Origin: Patescibacteria group bacterium AH-259-L07 | GTDB lineage: Bacteria; Patescibacteriota; Patescibacteriia; UBA2591; UBA6264 | Reading direction: 5' to 3' | DNA: 6,122 nucleotides | NCBI GenBank assembly: GCA_027718005.1 | Contig: JALLOP010000082.1 | Location: 1 to 6,122, forward strand | Shown here: in pieces, positions 1-4,912 of the stretch | How the letters are laid out: every line of letters begins with the position of its first letter | Numbering within the stretch: position 1 is the first letter of the stretch | The notes under the pieces: generated by a model | The model's input: the letters and a program-made list of their open reading frames with translations, nothing else | Told to the model about the DNA's origin: nothing | Database searches by the model: none | Program-made: the position numbers and the translations under genes

Positions 1-252
1 ATAGGCGATGGGTGTTCCTGGATTAATGTATGCTAATATCTTTTGGATTAATTCCTTTAACCATGCGAGTAGGGAAAATCCGTCATTTGGGGAGTCACTT
101 GGAGATCGGATCTCCACGTTGGTTGAATTGGTTGAGATGAGGTTGTTGGATTCAGAATTTACTGATTGTTCGAGGGATTCTAATCGTTTACCTAATCGTT
201 TACTGCCAGAACATAATAAACAGCCCTTCCACTTCCTTTTTTGATTAGAATC
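1..252 (-). CDS. C-terminal part of an unrecognised reading frame, runs off left edge
   Basis: This minus-strand frame is open from the stop at 253-255 to the window edge, and it overlaps the end of the AlbA_2 gene in another frame. It reads a Ser/Asn/Thr-rich linker (ESLEQSVNSESNNLISTNST), then LLAWLKELIQKILAYINPG and TPIAY at the edge. The final segment matches, residue for residue in the conserved positions, the ends of the small protein at 4739-4912 and the partial frame at 6075-6122, so it is probably translated. No ATG or TTG is available. A GTG at 115-117 is the only usual start, and it would give only about 39 residues before the edge. It may instead be a former C-terminal extension of the AlbA_2 gene, now out of frame. 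Function unknown. The helical, aromatic-containing tail is seen; any role is not inferred. Confidence 0.4.
180..203. repeat. 12-bp perfect tandem duplication at the AlbA_2 gene stop
   Basis: CTAATCGTTTAC occurs twice head to tail (180-191 and 192-203). On the minus strand each copy reads GTAAACGATTAG, so each carries a TAG stop and the duplication supplies a second stop in the same frame. The duplication keeps the reading frame of the overlapping edge ORF, giving KRLGKRL. It is probably replication slippage. Confidence 0.8.
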
Positions 253-1235
253 TTATTTTTTACTAAATCACTTAATTCTTCAAAGGCTATTCTATTTGAT
301 ACAGAGTTTATTTCTCTATACTCCCTGTTTGTTATCCTGTCTTTTTGCTTAATATGTTCAAGTGCTTTTTTCTGCCTCTCACCCAGCTCTTCTAAAATAT
401 CCTCTTCAATAAAAGTTGATTCTTTAATCTGTGATTCAAAAATAATTTTAGTCTCTATTGGATGCAAATCATAATACGGCTCTTTATTGCCCCATTCTTT
501 GCTTAAAGTCCTCATCATATAAATTCCAGAACCATATTTCTCAATGAAACCGATATCATAAATTAACTGACAGAGAATTTCGTTAACTGGCTTGTGCCTC
601 GGTCTTTTGGGCGAAACTCCTTTTGGAAAGGTTCCTGGATTTATTACTTCAACCCTATTGTCAAAAATAAATACCCTTACGTCTCCAGTTTCAAAATAAT
701 CTCTATGTATTAATGCATTAATCACTGCCTCCCTTAAGGCTTTAATTGGATATTCAAATTTAATTTCTCTCCTAAAGCTCTTCTCTGTCCTTCTTCCTAA
801 AAGCCTTATATTCTTCCTTATGAAATCTTCGGCCGTATTTATCATCTCCCAAATTGTTCCTTCACAATCAGCAGTATCTAATGTTGGATGAATCACTTTT
901 GTGCCTTTAAATCTAACAACTCTTAATCTTGCATTCGGAAAAAATTTTTGAGGGAACTTACCGAAAAACAGAATGCCAGCGTTGGTCGGCTTATTGCCTC
1001 TCAGCGCTTTTATATTTTGCAGTAATTTATTTATTGGAATTTTTATTTCCTTAGAAATGTTTCTGCCCTCTTGTCTTTGCTTAAGATACCATCTCACCTT
1101 TTTCTTATCTATGTCATCCAAGCTCACTTCTTCACAAATTTGTTCGTCCCATTTTATCTTTCTGGCATCTTTGGCAAACTCAATAACCTCTTCAGGGCTT
1201 AATGGCTTGTCGTGAGAAGCAATTCTTTTATCTTG
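192..1235 (-). CDS. GHKL-type (HATPase_c_4) ATPase and winged-helix fragment
   Basis: This frame is open from the TAG at 1236-1238. A GTG at 1125-1127 (giving MSLDDIDKKKVRWYLKQRQE) could start a 311-residue product, but the preceding in-frame residues (PLSPEEVIEFAKDARKIKWD) belong to the family too, so that GTG is not the natural start. Counting from it, EAVINALIHRDY lies near residues 133-144, NRVEVINPGTFPKG near 157-170 and EKYGSGIYMM near 196-205. This is the order expected for an ATP-binding GHKL domain of this family. The last 60 residues (ERQKKALEHIKQKDRITNRE onward) fit a winged helix. The end, YYVLAVND-stop, lies in the first of two 12-bp tandem copies. Confidence 0.8.
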   Translation of the reverse strand, partial: QDKRIASHDKPLSPEEVIEFAKDARKIKWDEQICEEVSLDDIDKKKVRWYLKQRQEGRNISKEIKIPINKLLQNIKALRGNKPTNAGILFFGKFPQKFFPNARLRVVRFKGTKVIHPTLDTADCEGTIWEMINTAEDFIRKNIRLLGRRTEKSFRREIKFEYPIKALREAVINALIHRDYFETGDVRVFIFDNRVEVINPGTFPKGVSPKRPRHKPVNEILCQLIYDIGFIEKYGSGIYMMRTLSKEWGNKEPYYDLHPIETKIIFESQIKESTFIEEDILEELGERQKKALEHIKQKDRITNREYREINSVSNRIAFEELSDLVKNKILIKKGSGRAVYYVLAVND

Positions 1236-1551
1236 CTATGTTTTTGTAAGAATGTAATGAACCAGATTTTTTTACTTTCACGGTTAAAGCTATTTTATCA
1301 TCTACTTTTACTTCCTTAATTTCAGGATAGATTGATGGTTTACATGTATGAGCTATATTTGCTATTTCTCTTTCAAATTTCTTTTTAGTGCCTATAATAC
1401 TACCTTTGTCATCAATACCCACTAAAATGATTCCATTATTGCTGTTGGCAAATGAACAGATACTCTTGCCAATATTTTCTAAGTTACGTTTGAATTCCAA
1501 GCTTTGGGATTCTTTTTTTTTAATTAGATCTTTTAATTCTTTTTTATTCAT
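1228..1551 (-). CDS. AlbA_2 (Schlafen-type) domain fragment, 107 aa
   Basis: ATG at 1549-1551 opens MNKKELKDLIKKKESQSLEF, the conserved entry to the AlbA_2 fold. The Glu and Lys of ESxxLEFK are the residues that match the Schlafen-core active site. Continuing the domain, ANSNNGIILVGIDDKGSIIG and a Cys-Lys-Pro-containing helix/strand region are intact. The domain is cut near its end by TAA at 1228-1230, about ten residues before the linker to the ATPase half. If made alone it would be an almost complete AlbA_2 domain. No clear Shine-Dalgarno precedes the ATG. The preceding bases are one arm of the 12-bp inverted repeat (1552-1563). Confidence 0.75.
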   Translation of the reverse strand: MNKKELKDLIKKKESQSLEFKRNLENIGKSICSFANSNNGIILVGIDDKGSIIGTKKKFEREIANIAHTCKPSIYPEIKEVKVDDKIALTVKVKKSGSLHSYKNIAR

Positions 1552-1629
1552 CCCGTTAGAAAGTAATTATTATAACTTTTATCATACATTGATATATCTC
1601 AAAACTTATAAGGCGAGCTTTCTAACGGG
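1552..1629. repeat. 78-bp element with perfect 12-bp inverted ends, abutting an ATG
   Basis: CCCGTTAGAAAG (1552-1563) and its exact reverse complement CTTTCTAACGGG (1618-1629) bracket 54 AT-rich bases. The left arm touches the ATG of the AlbA_2 gene, so on the minus strand the start reads CTTTCTAACGGG-ATG. The enclosed DNA holds a TATAAT in the gene's direction. It could be a miniature inverted-repeat element that brought a promoter, or an operator/hairpin controlling initiation. Its arms resemble those of the 58-bp element at 4806-4863 (both CCC...GTTA...AA). Confidence 0.7.
1569..1574 (-). promoter_or_regulatory. Possible -10 box for the AlbA_2 gene
   Basis: A perfect TATAAT on the minus strand lies about 18 nt upstream of the ATG. 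No good -35 sits at 16-18 nt; the nearest TTGAGA is 22 nt away. Transcription would start at about 1562, inside the left arm of the inverted repeat, giving a very short leader. In AT-rich DNA this could be chance. Confidence 0.3.
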
Positions 1630-1983
1630 ACTCATCTACATAACAATACAATTTTTGCATAACATTAGCCATTCTTAATGGTTATTATATGATTGGAACA
1701 TAGTCGCTCACTTCGTTCGCTCCTGTCACCCCCACGGGCCTTCGCCTCGCCGAAGTGGCTTCGGCCACGCAGGCGGGGAAACGTAGTTTCCCCGACCCCT
1801 TTCTTGTTGTATCGGAATTTAGAAATTCCAATACAAAAATATATTCATGGGTACGGGATGACGAGGGGGATGACAACGGGTGGTGTGCGGGATGACAAAT
1901 TTTGTTTTTGGCCAAAATTTTGCCAAATCGGATTTAGGTCTATTTCTTGGCTTAATTAAGCCGAATTTTAAGGGTCAAACTTT
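1630..1983. repeat. Gene-free block of hairpins and repeat debris
   Basis: No frame here looks like a protein. Seen directly are a GTGGC-TTCG-GCCAC hairpin (1755-1768), a 9-bp stem CGGGGAAAC/GTTTCCCCG with a GTA loop (1774-1794), and a long hairpin 1807-1836 (TTGTAT and GGAATTT arms with one mismatch). There is also a 14-bp palindrome GGCTTAATTAAGCC (1949-1962). The segment GGGATGACAACGGG (1867-1880) recurs exactly at 4723-4736. The block 1700-1800 is markedly GC-richer than the genes. It resembles a graveyard of short palindromic repeats. Confidence 0.6.
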
Positions 1984-1996
1984 GGGGACAGTCCCC
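1984..1996. repeat. REP-like palindrome GGGGACAGTCCCC
   Basis: This is a short perfect palindrome (GGGGA-CAG-TCCCC) within TTTGGGGACAGTCCCCACTT. Palindromes of this form recur as dispersed repeats in many genomes, and a link to REP-associated transposases is possible. No transposase is in this window. It lies about 80 nt beyond the stop of the secreted protein, so it could also form a 3' hairpin on that mRNA, but no T-tract follows it on the minus strand. Confidence 0.4.
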
Positions 1997-2077
1997 ACTT
2001 TAAATAAATTCGTGGCCTGGATTCTAACTACTTGTTTTTGGTGAACTTGATGATTTTGGTGATGTTGTCTGAACTAT

Positions 2078-4111
2078 CTACTGACACCAACATAATCTTC
2101 GATCTGTATTTATAGCATTACAAGGGGCTCCTAGATTCCCGAATCCACCTCCAGAAAAAATAAATACACGAGAACATGTTAAACCGTGATTTGAACAGAC
2201 AGTATCACATGAATTCGAATTAGCTTCTGCAACACCTAACACTAAAGCACCTGAAGATCCAGCCTCATCAAAATCAGCATCTTCTAGGTTATCCATTTGT
2301 AAATCTCCTGTAGTGTCTACTATTAGAGATCCTCCTACGCTTAGATCTCCATTTACAACAAGTTTTGCTTCTGTTGGAGTTGAGTCCCCGATGCCGACAT
2401 TGCCGCTGGTATTGAGAACTATCCCATCATTATTCCATGTAGGTGCAGACCCCGGTGCTATGCCAGAGTCATAACCAATCCACAACTTATCCGTACGTTT
2501 AACTATCTGGAAATTTGATCCGGTATCTGAACTATGCCAAGTCCCATCATAATAGGCATCAAAGTTGATACTTTGATCATCATGGGTGTAATTCAAGATT
2601 TGCATAGTAGGGTAGGTATCTGCTGAAGTAGTAAAACGAAGATTAGGGCCAGCAGTACCAGATGCATTAATACCCGTTATCTGTAATTTATTGTCTGGAT
2701 TCGGCGTCCCGATGCCGACATTGCCGTTGAAAATTGTATTAACAGAGCTTTGACCTACATACAAATCAGCCCATCCATTCAAAGCATTATTATGTCCACC
2801 TATGGTTGCGCCACTACTATCAGAACCTAGCACAACTCTATTACCTAAACTATTACCACCACCAAACGCTCCTCCTATCCATCCAGTATCTTGAGTAGCA
2901 TTACCATTTCGAGCTTGTTCAAATATTGCCGCTGTTTTATTACCTACACTTGTTCCTGTAGCTGGTGCCCTTACGTCTAGTGTATAAGCTGGACTCGTCG
3001 TCCCGATGCCGACGTTGCCCGCACTATCTATTGTCATTCTCTGTAAGGCAGAAGCCGTGCCATCTGGAGAAGTCCAAAAACTCAAGCGACCCGGCATATC
3101 ACCATCGCCAGGACTTCCATCAACTTCAGCTAAAATCAACGCTGCTTGTTCCCAAGAATTTCCATCAGAACCATAGAATTGTATTTCACCCAAATTATCA
3201 CCATCTTGGACAATTGTATGAGCACCATCAGTTGGATTACGACTCTTCCTAAAGGTTAAAGCAAAGGTCCCACCATCATTTGTATTTGTAACAATTAAAG
3301 CCTTTCCATCCTGAATATGTAATTTCTCACTCGGCGCCGTCGTCCCGATGCCGACATTAGCGGGGAAATAATAATCCCCGACGCCCACGTTTGAACCAAA
3401 TTCACCACTGGATATATTGGCGGCATTTGTGACATCGGTGTTGATGAGACTGGTAATCGTGCCTTCAACATAGAGGTTTCCTGGGCCTGGATCAATACAG
3501 ACACCATCAGTATCTATACATACTCCCCCTAATACATGCAGTTGTGTATCAGGCCCGGTGGTGCCAATCCCCACCTTGCCGGTGGTGAAAATATTCTGGG
3601 CTTTGAAATCAGGGAGAATCTGTTTTCCTTTTACTTGCGTCTGAGCGCCATAGGCCAGCTGTACGCCCCATATACTGACGAGAATGAAGATGAGCGCGAG
3701 CAGAGATACGTATACGGTCTTTAAGGGAATGAGATTGCCACGTCGCTCGCTCCGCTTGCTCCTCGCAATGACAAAAAAGGGGAAACGCTCCGCTCCTCGC
3801 AATGACAGGGAGGATCGGAGGAGATTGCCACGTCGAGTTCCCTCGCTTGCGCTCGGGACAAGCCTCGCAATGACAAGGAGGTGTCGGAGGAGATTGCTTC
3901 GTCGTCCCGACTTCGTCAGGACTCCTCGCAATGACAGGAAGGGGCGACCCCGGAATGACAAGGGAAGGATTGCTTGCAAAGCTTTGAAACGACCTTGTTT
4001 TTGGAAACGCGATCTCCAAAAGGACCCTGCGTTTCTCTTGGGGTGGCTCGCCTTGTCTTTAACAAGGCGGAGCAAGCAGGACTTTATCCTGCCGTGTTGT
4101 ATGTTGTTCAT
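2078..4111 (-). CDS. Secreted/surface repeat protein with VGIGTT.P repeats and Cys-rich C-terminus
   Basis: Numbered from the ATG at 4109-4111, residues 131-155 (KTVYVSLLALIFILVSIWGV then QLAYG) form a clear signal peptide, with likely cleavage after AYGA. The mature protein carries repeats of the form NVGIGTT.P..KL.V near residues 180, 253, 367, 465 and 571, alternating with Gly/Asn/Ser-rich beta-type stretches. Such repeats are typical of surface or fibre proteins whose heads or tails they punctuate. The last 45 residues hold six Cys (635, 639, 646, 664, 674, 676), ending LCWCQ, which suggests a disulphide-bonded cap. Residues about 50-130 are translated repeat DNA (3731-3968) and are not expected in an export signal. 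No ATG, GTG or TTG lies between the repeats and the signal peptide, so the start is uncertain. Either the 4111 ATG is used with an abnormally long leader, or the true start was displaced. Exact function unrecognised. Confidence 0.75.
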   Translation of the reverse strand: MNNIQHGRIKSCLLRLVKDKASHPKRNAGSFWRSRFQKQGRFKALQAILPLSFRGRPFLSLRGVLTKSGRRSNLLRHLLVIARLVPSASEGTRRGNLLRSSLSLRGAERFPFFVIARSKRSERRGNLIPLKTVYVSLLALIFILVSIWGVQLAYGAQTQVKGKQILPDFKAQNIFTTGKVGIGTTGPDTQLHVLGGVCIDTDGVCIDPGPGNLYVEGTITSLINTDVTNAANISSGEFGSNVGVGDYYFPANVGIGTTAPSEKLHIQDGKALIVTNTNDGGTFALTFRKSRNPTDGAHTIVQDGDNLGEIQFYGSDGNSWEQAALILAEVDGSPGDGDMPGRLSFWTSPDGTASALQRMTIDSAGNVGIGTTSPAYTLDVRAPATGTSVGNKTAAIFEQARNGNATQDTGWIGGAFGGGNSLGNRVVLGSDSSGATIGGHNNALNGWADLYVGQSSVNTIFNGNVGIGTPNPDNKLQITGINASGTAGPNLRFTTSADTYPTMQILNYTHDDQSINFDAYYDGTWHSSDTGSNFQIVKRTDKLWIGYDSGIAPGSAPTWNNDGIVLNTSGNVGIGDSTPTEAKLVVNGDLSVGGSLIVDTTGDLQMDNLEDADFDEAGSSGALVLGVAEANSNSCDTVCSNHGLTCSRVFIFSGGGFGNLGAPCNAINTDRRLCWCQ
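3731..3968. repeat. Cluster of VIARS-type dispersed repeats
   Basis: At least four units in one orientation start GAGATTGC and end CTCGCAATGACA (about 3731-3772, 3784-3807 truncated, 3821-3875, 3890-3936). A degenerate tail GGAATGACAAGGGAAGGATT follows. Unit interiors differ (CGCTCGCTCCGCTTG, GAGTTCCCTCGCTTGCGCTC, GTCCCGACTTCGTCAGGAC) but are themselves GC-rich and partly palindromic. Translation on the minus strand gives the familiar VIARS/LSLRGA peptides. The cluster lies in frame upstream of the signal peptide of the 2078-4111 gene. Confidence 0.85.
4049..4092. repeat. Two consecutive hairpins sharing an identical loop
   Basis: CGCCTTGT-CTTTA-ACAAGGCG (4049-4069) and GCAGGA-CTTTA-TCCTGC (4076-4092) are perfect stems of 8 and 6 bp. 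Both have the loop CTTTA, which reads TAAAG on the minus strand. They sit in the first codons of the long frame of the secreted-protein gene, so they would fold near the 5' end of its mRNA. Confidence 0.6.
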
Positions 4112-4134
4112 ATATAGAGGGTTAATTACTTGTT

Positions 4135-4140
4135 ATTATA
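4135..4140 (-). promoter_or_regulatory. Possible -10 box for the secreted-protein gene
   Basis: A perfect TATAAT on the minus strand sits 23 nt upstream of the ATG at 4111 in very AT-rich DNA. Transcription would start near 4128 and leave a leader of about 17 nt. No recognisable -35 is present and no Shine-Dalgarno precedes the ATG. It gives modest support to transcription of the long form. Confidence 0.35.
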
Positions 4141-4260
4141 TTTTAATTTTTTTAATAAATGATTTAATAGCTTAATTTAAAAATATCTTTGGTGCCAATT
4201 TTGCCCGGTCGGACCTGCGAGGGACTGAAAGACGGGATGAAGGGGGTGAAAATCCTTGTA

Positions 4261-4288
4261 TTGACTGAATTTTTTGTCGCGATATACT
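4261..4288 (+). promoter_or_regulatory. Promoter of the tRNA-like gene (TTGACT-16-TATACT)
   Basis: TTGACT (4261-4266) and TATACT (4283-4288) are separated by 16 nt. This is a good sigma-70-type promoter, with a start predicted at about 4295, one base before the leader strand of the leader/trailer helix and 15 nt before the tRNA body. Confidence 0.7.
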
Positions 4289-4295
4289 ATTTATT

Positions 4296-4397
4296 GGCAG
4301 TCCTTGGTCGGGCGGTTGTTCTAATGGTAAGATCCGCAGGTTGACGCTAGCGGGATACGGGTTCGATTCCCGTACCGTCCATAAGGGCTGCCTTTTT
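4296..4397 (+). ncRNA. Precursor of the tRNA-like RNA: leader/trailer helix and U-tract
   Basis: Leader GGCAGTCCTT (4296-4305) pairs along all ten positions (one G-U) with trailer AAGGGCTGCC (4383-4392), and TTTTT follows (4393-4397). The whole tRNA-like body is thus held at the tip of an extra helix coaxial with its acceptor stem, and the closing strand plus U-tract would act as an intrinsic terminator. With the start at about 4295 the transcript is about 103 nt. Ordinary tRNA precursors do not usually have a fully paired leader and trailer. Confidence 0.6.
4310..4381 (+). tRNA. tRNA or tRNA-like RNA with abnormal anticodon arm; isotype uncertain
   Basis: A 7-bp acceptor stem (GGGCGGT with ACCGTCC, one G-U), T8, a 3-bp D stem with A14 and GG in the loop, and a perfect T arm (ACGGG-TTCGATT-CCCGT) are all in standard positions. 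There are exactly 23 nt between the D and T stems, and no CCA is encoded. The anticodon arm is wrong. In the standard register the stem has only two of five pairs. The best fold is a 6-bp stem, CCGCAG (4334-4339) with CT/GCGG (4347-4353) and a bulged A, closing loop GTTGACG, which reads anticodon TGA (Ser) but with odd bases at 32 and 37. Shifting by one gives a normal-looking loop TTGACGC with anticodon GAC (Val) but no stem. It may be a functional divergent tRNA, a pseudo-tRNA or a tRNA-like regulatory RNA. Confidence 0.7.
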
Positions 4398-4429
4398 ATA
4401 ATCCCAAGTCAAAATTTAACAAAGCATAG

Positions 4430-4438
4430 TTATCCACA
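4430..4438 (+). promoter_or_regulatory. Isolated consensus DnaA box TTATCCACA
   Basis: This is a perfect match to the 9-mer DnaA-box consensus, 9 nt upstream of the -35 of the small RNA promoter. I see no second perfect copy in the window, so it does not indicate an origin. It could regulate the promoter or be chance. Confidence 0.3.
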
Positions 4439-4447
4439 GGTATACGA

Positions 4448-4476
4448 TTGACAAACTATATTAAATAGTTTAAAAT
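4448..4476 (+). promoter_or_regulatory. Promoter of the small RNA (TTGACA-17-TAAAAT)
   Basis: A consensus -35 TTGACA (4448-4453) is separated by exactly 17 nt from TAAAAT (4471-4476). The start is predicted at about 4483. This is the strongest promoter match in the window, yet no open reading frame with a credible protein follows before the terminator at 4535-4563. Confidence 0.75.
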
Positions 4477-4482
4477 TATACT

Positions 4483-4563
4483 TAGACGTCAACCTGCAAT
4501 GGATTTTACTAGTTAGAATAACTAGAACCCGTTCAAAAGTCTCGTTCTCGTAACGAGATTTTT
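4483..4563 (+). ncRNA. Small structured RNA with antisense match to the tRNA-like anticodon arm
   Basis: This unit of about 80 nt lies between a near-consensus promoter and an intrinsic terminator. Its 5' end contains CGTCAACCTGC (4487-4497), the exact reverse complement of 4336-4346 in the tRNA-like gene. That target covers four bases of the 5' stem strand and the entire 7-nt loop of the best-fold anticodon arm. A perfect hairpin CTAGTTA-GAA-TAACTAG (4509-4525) follows, then the terminator. GAACCCGT (4525-4532) also complements 8 nt of the T arm (4357-4364), though not in collinear order. I recognise no known RNA family. A short antisense or anticodon-binding regulator is an inference. Confidence 0.6.
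4535..4563. terminator. Bidirectional intrinsic terminator
   Basis: AAAAGTCTCGTT (4535-4546) pairs with AACGAGATTTTT (4552-4563) over 12 positions, with one G-U and a 5-nt loop CTCGT. The T-run ends the + strand small RNA. On the minus strand the A-run becomes T's, so it can also stop transcripts arriving from the nuclease gene. Confidence 0.75.
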
Positions 4564-4580
4564 GATTTCTATTATTATAT

Positions 4581-4603
4581 CAGCTTTCAATGAGCTGTTT
4601 TTT
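4581..4603 (+). terminator. Weak second hairpin with T-run
   Basis: CAGCT (4581-4585) and AGCTG (4593-4597) form a 5-bp stem with a 7-nt loop, followed by six T's. It is a possible backup terminator behind 4535-4563, too short to be sure of. Confidence 0.3.
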
Positions 4604-4610
4604 GTTTTCT

Positions 4611-4694
4611 GTCATTGCGAGCGAGCGAACAGAGTGAGCGAGCGTGGCAATCTCAAACGTTAGAGATTGCTTCGGCCTACGTCCTCGCAATGAC
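4611..4694. repeat. Head-to-head pair of VIARS-type repeats
   Basis: One unit in forward orientation (GTCATTGCGAG...GGCAATCTC, 4611-4654) is followed after 8 nt by a unit in reverse orientation (GAGATTGC...CTCGCAATGAC, 4663-4694). The outer GTCATTGCGAG/CTCGCAATGAC and inner GCAATCTC/GAGATTGC are exact complements, so a large cruciform or hairpin can form. Same family as the cluster at 3731-3968. It lies downstream of the small coupled gene. Confidence 0.85.
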
Positions 4695-4733
4695 ATATGG
4701 ATTGTCTTGCGGTGGCCTTCACGGGATGACAAC

Positions 4734-4757
4734 GGGGGTTAATTGTGGTAGGCGATG
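4734..4757. repeat. 24-bp direct repeat, copy also at 6070-6093
   Basis: GGGGGTTAATTGTGGTAGGC plus GATG is identical at 4734-4757 and 6070-6093. On the minus strand it encodes IAYHN, the TAA stop and five C's after it, so identity extends past the stop codon. A 13-base part of it (TAGGCGATGGGTG in the edge copies) is at 2-14. Confidence 0.85.
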
Positions 4758-4912
4758 TGGGCTCCGTTTCCAAGCCATGCAAATAATCTACTCACTATTT
4801 CCTTTACCCTGTTAAATAATTTTGCCAAAGGCGAAATTGCTGCTTCACAGCATTTAACAGGGTGAAGCCATGTGAACAGAGAAAACTGTTTGGTTATTGT
4901 TTCTTGACTCAT
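4739..4912 (-). CDS. 57-aa protein translationally coupled to the YhcG-type nuclease
   Basis: The ATG (4910-4912) overlaps the nuclease stop in an ATGA arrangement, which strongly suggests coupled translation. The product begins MSQETITKQFSLFTWLHPVK, has a CCEAAISPLAKLFNRVKEI middle, and ends RLFAWLGNGAHIAYHN-stop. The middle (about PVKCC to NRVK) is encoded by a 58-bp inverted-repeat element (4806-4863), so part of the protein derives from a repeat inserted in frame. The last 22 residues align with the frame at the left edge and the partial frame at the right edge (pattern KE[IL]..[KR]..A[WY]..G..IAYHN). The chain is short, basic and amphipathic, with no clear membrane span. I do not recognise a family. 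Possible roles are a small partner of the nuclease or merely read-through of repeat DNA. Confidence 0.5.
   Translation of the reverse strand: MSQETITKQFSLFTWLHPVKCCEAAISPLAKLFNRVKEIVSRLFAWLGNGAHIAYHN
4806..4863. repeat. 58-bp inverted-repeat element inside the small gene
   Basis: ACCCTGTTAAAT (4806-4817) and its exact reverse complement ATTTAACAGGGT (4852-4863) flank 34 nt. That interior can fold into two smaller hairpins (GCC-AAA-GGC and GCTG-CTTCA-CAGC). The element keeps the reading frame of the 57-aa protein and encodes about 19 of its residues. It looks like a miniature palindromic mobile element. Confidence 0.75.

Larger units (their letters stand above)
192..1551 (-). pseudogene. AlbA_2/Schlafen-type putative DNA-binding domain plus GHKL ATPase protein, frameshifted
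   Basis: Two adjacent frames together encode one protein of about 454 residues, a normal length for AlbA_2-HATPase_c_4-winged-helix proteins. The N-terminal half has the AlbA_2 signature (ESQSLEFKRN, then a Gly-rich ILVGIDDKG strand). The C-terminal half has EAVINALIHRDY, NPGTFPKG and KYGSGIYMM, which fit the N-box and Gly-rich lid motifs of GHKL ATPases, then a winged-helix-like tail. The halves join only by a one-base shift in the 5 nt at 1231-1235. The first frame stops at TAA (1228-1230), and the second is closed upstream by TAG (1236-1238). Dropping one base restores NIARKRIASHDKPLSPEE, in line with the family pattern NIAYKR..SHD.PLSPEE as I recall it. It is therefore a decayed gene, a sequencing error or a recoded gene. 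Such proteins are usually predicted regulators or defence-associated factors. Confidence 0.85.

Noticed and set aside
8..244. + strand ORF of 78 aa at the left edge
   Set aside because: Antisense to the minus-strand frame whose C-terminal peptide recurs elsewhere; no family-like sequence.
1685..1959. Overlapping ORFs on both strands of 76-88 aa
   Set aside because: They consist of translated hairpins and repeat debris (Arg/Ser-rich peptides typical of such repeats).
3731..3968. CRISPR array
   Set aside because: Units vary in length and interior, are related to dispersed genomic-type repeats, lack uniform spacers, and no cas genes are present.
3609..4175. ORFs of 136 aa (-) and 163 aa (+) across the repeat cluster
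   Set aside because: Other-frame readings of the VIARS repeats (CHCEACPERKRG-type peptides), not genes.
4310..4381. tRNA-like gene as a UAA frameshift suppressor explaining the two broken genes
   Set aside because: Tempting given the T-AAR sites, but the loop GTTGACG does not complement UAA or UAAR; no sequence support.
4430..4438. Replication origin
   Set aside because: Only one perfect DnaA box, no cluster, no dnaA/dnaN neighbourhood.
4487..4532. A single continuous antisense duplex between the small RNA and the tRNA-like RNA
   Set aside because: The two complementary segments are in the wrong order for one antiparallel duplex; only the 11-nt match is kept as the main claim.
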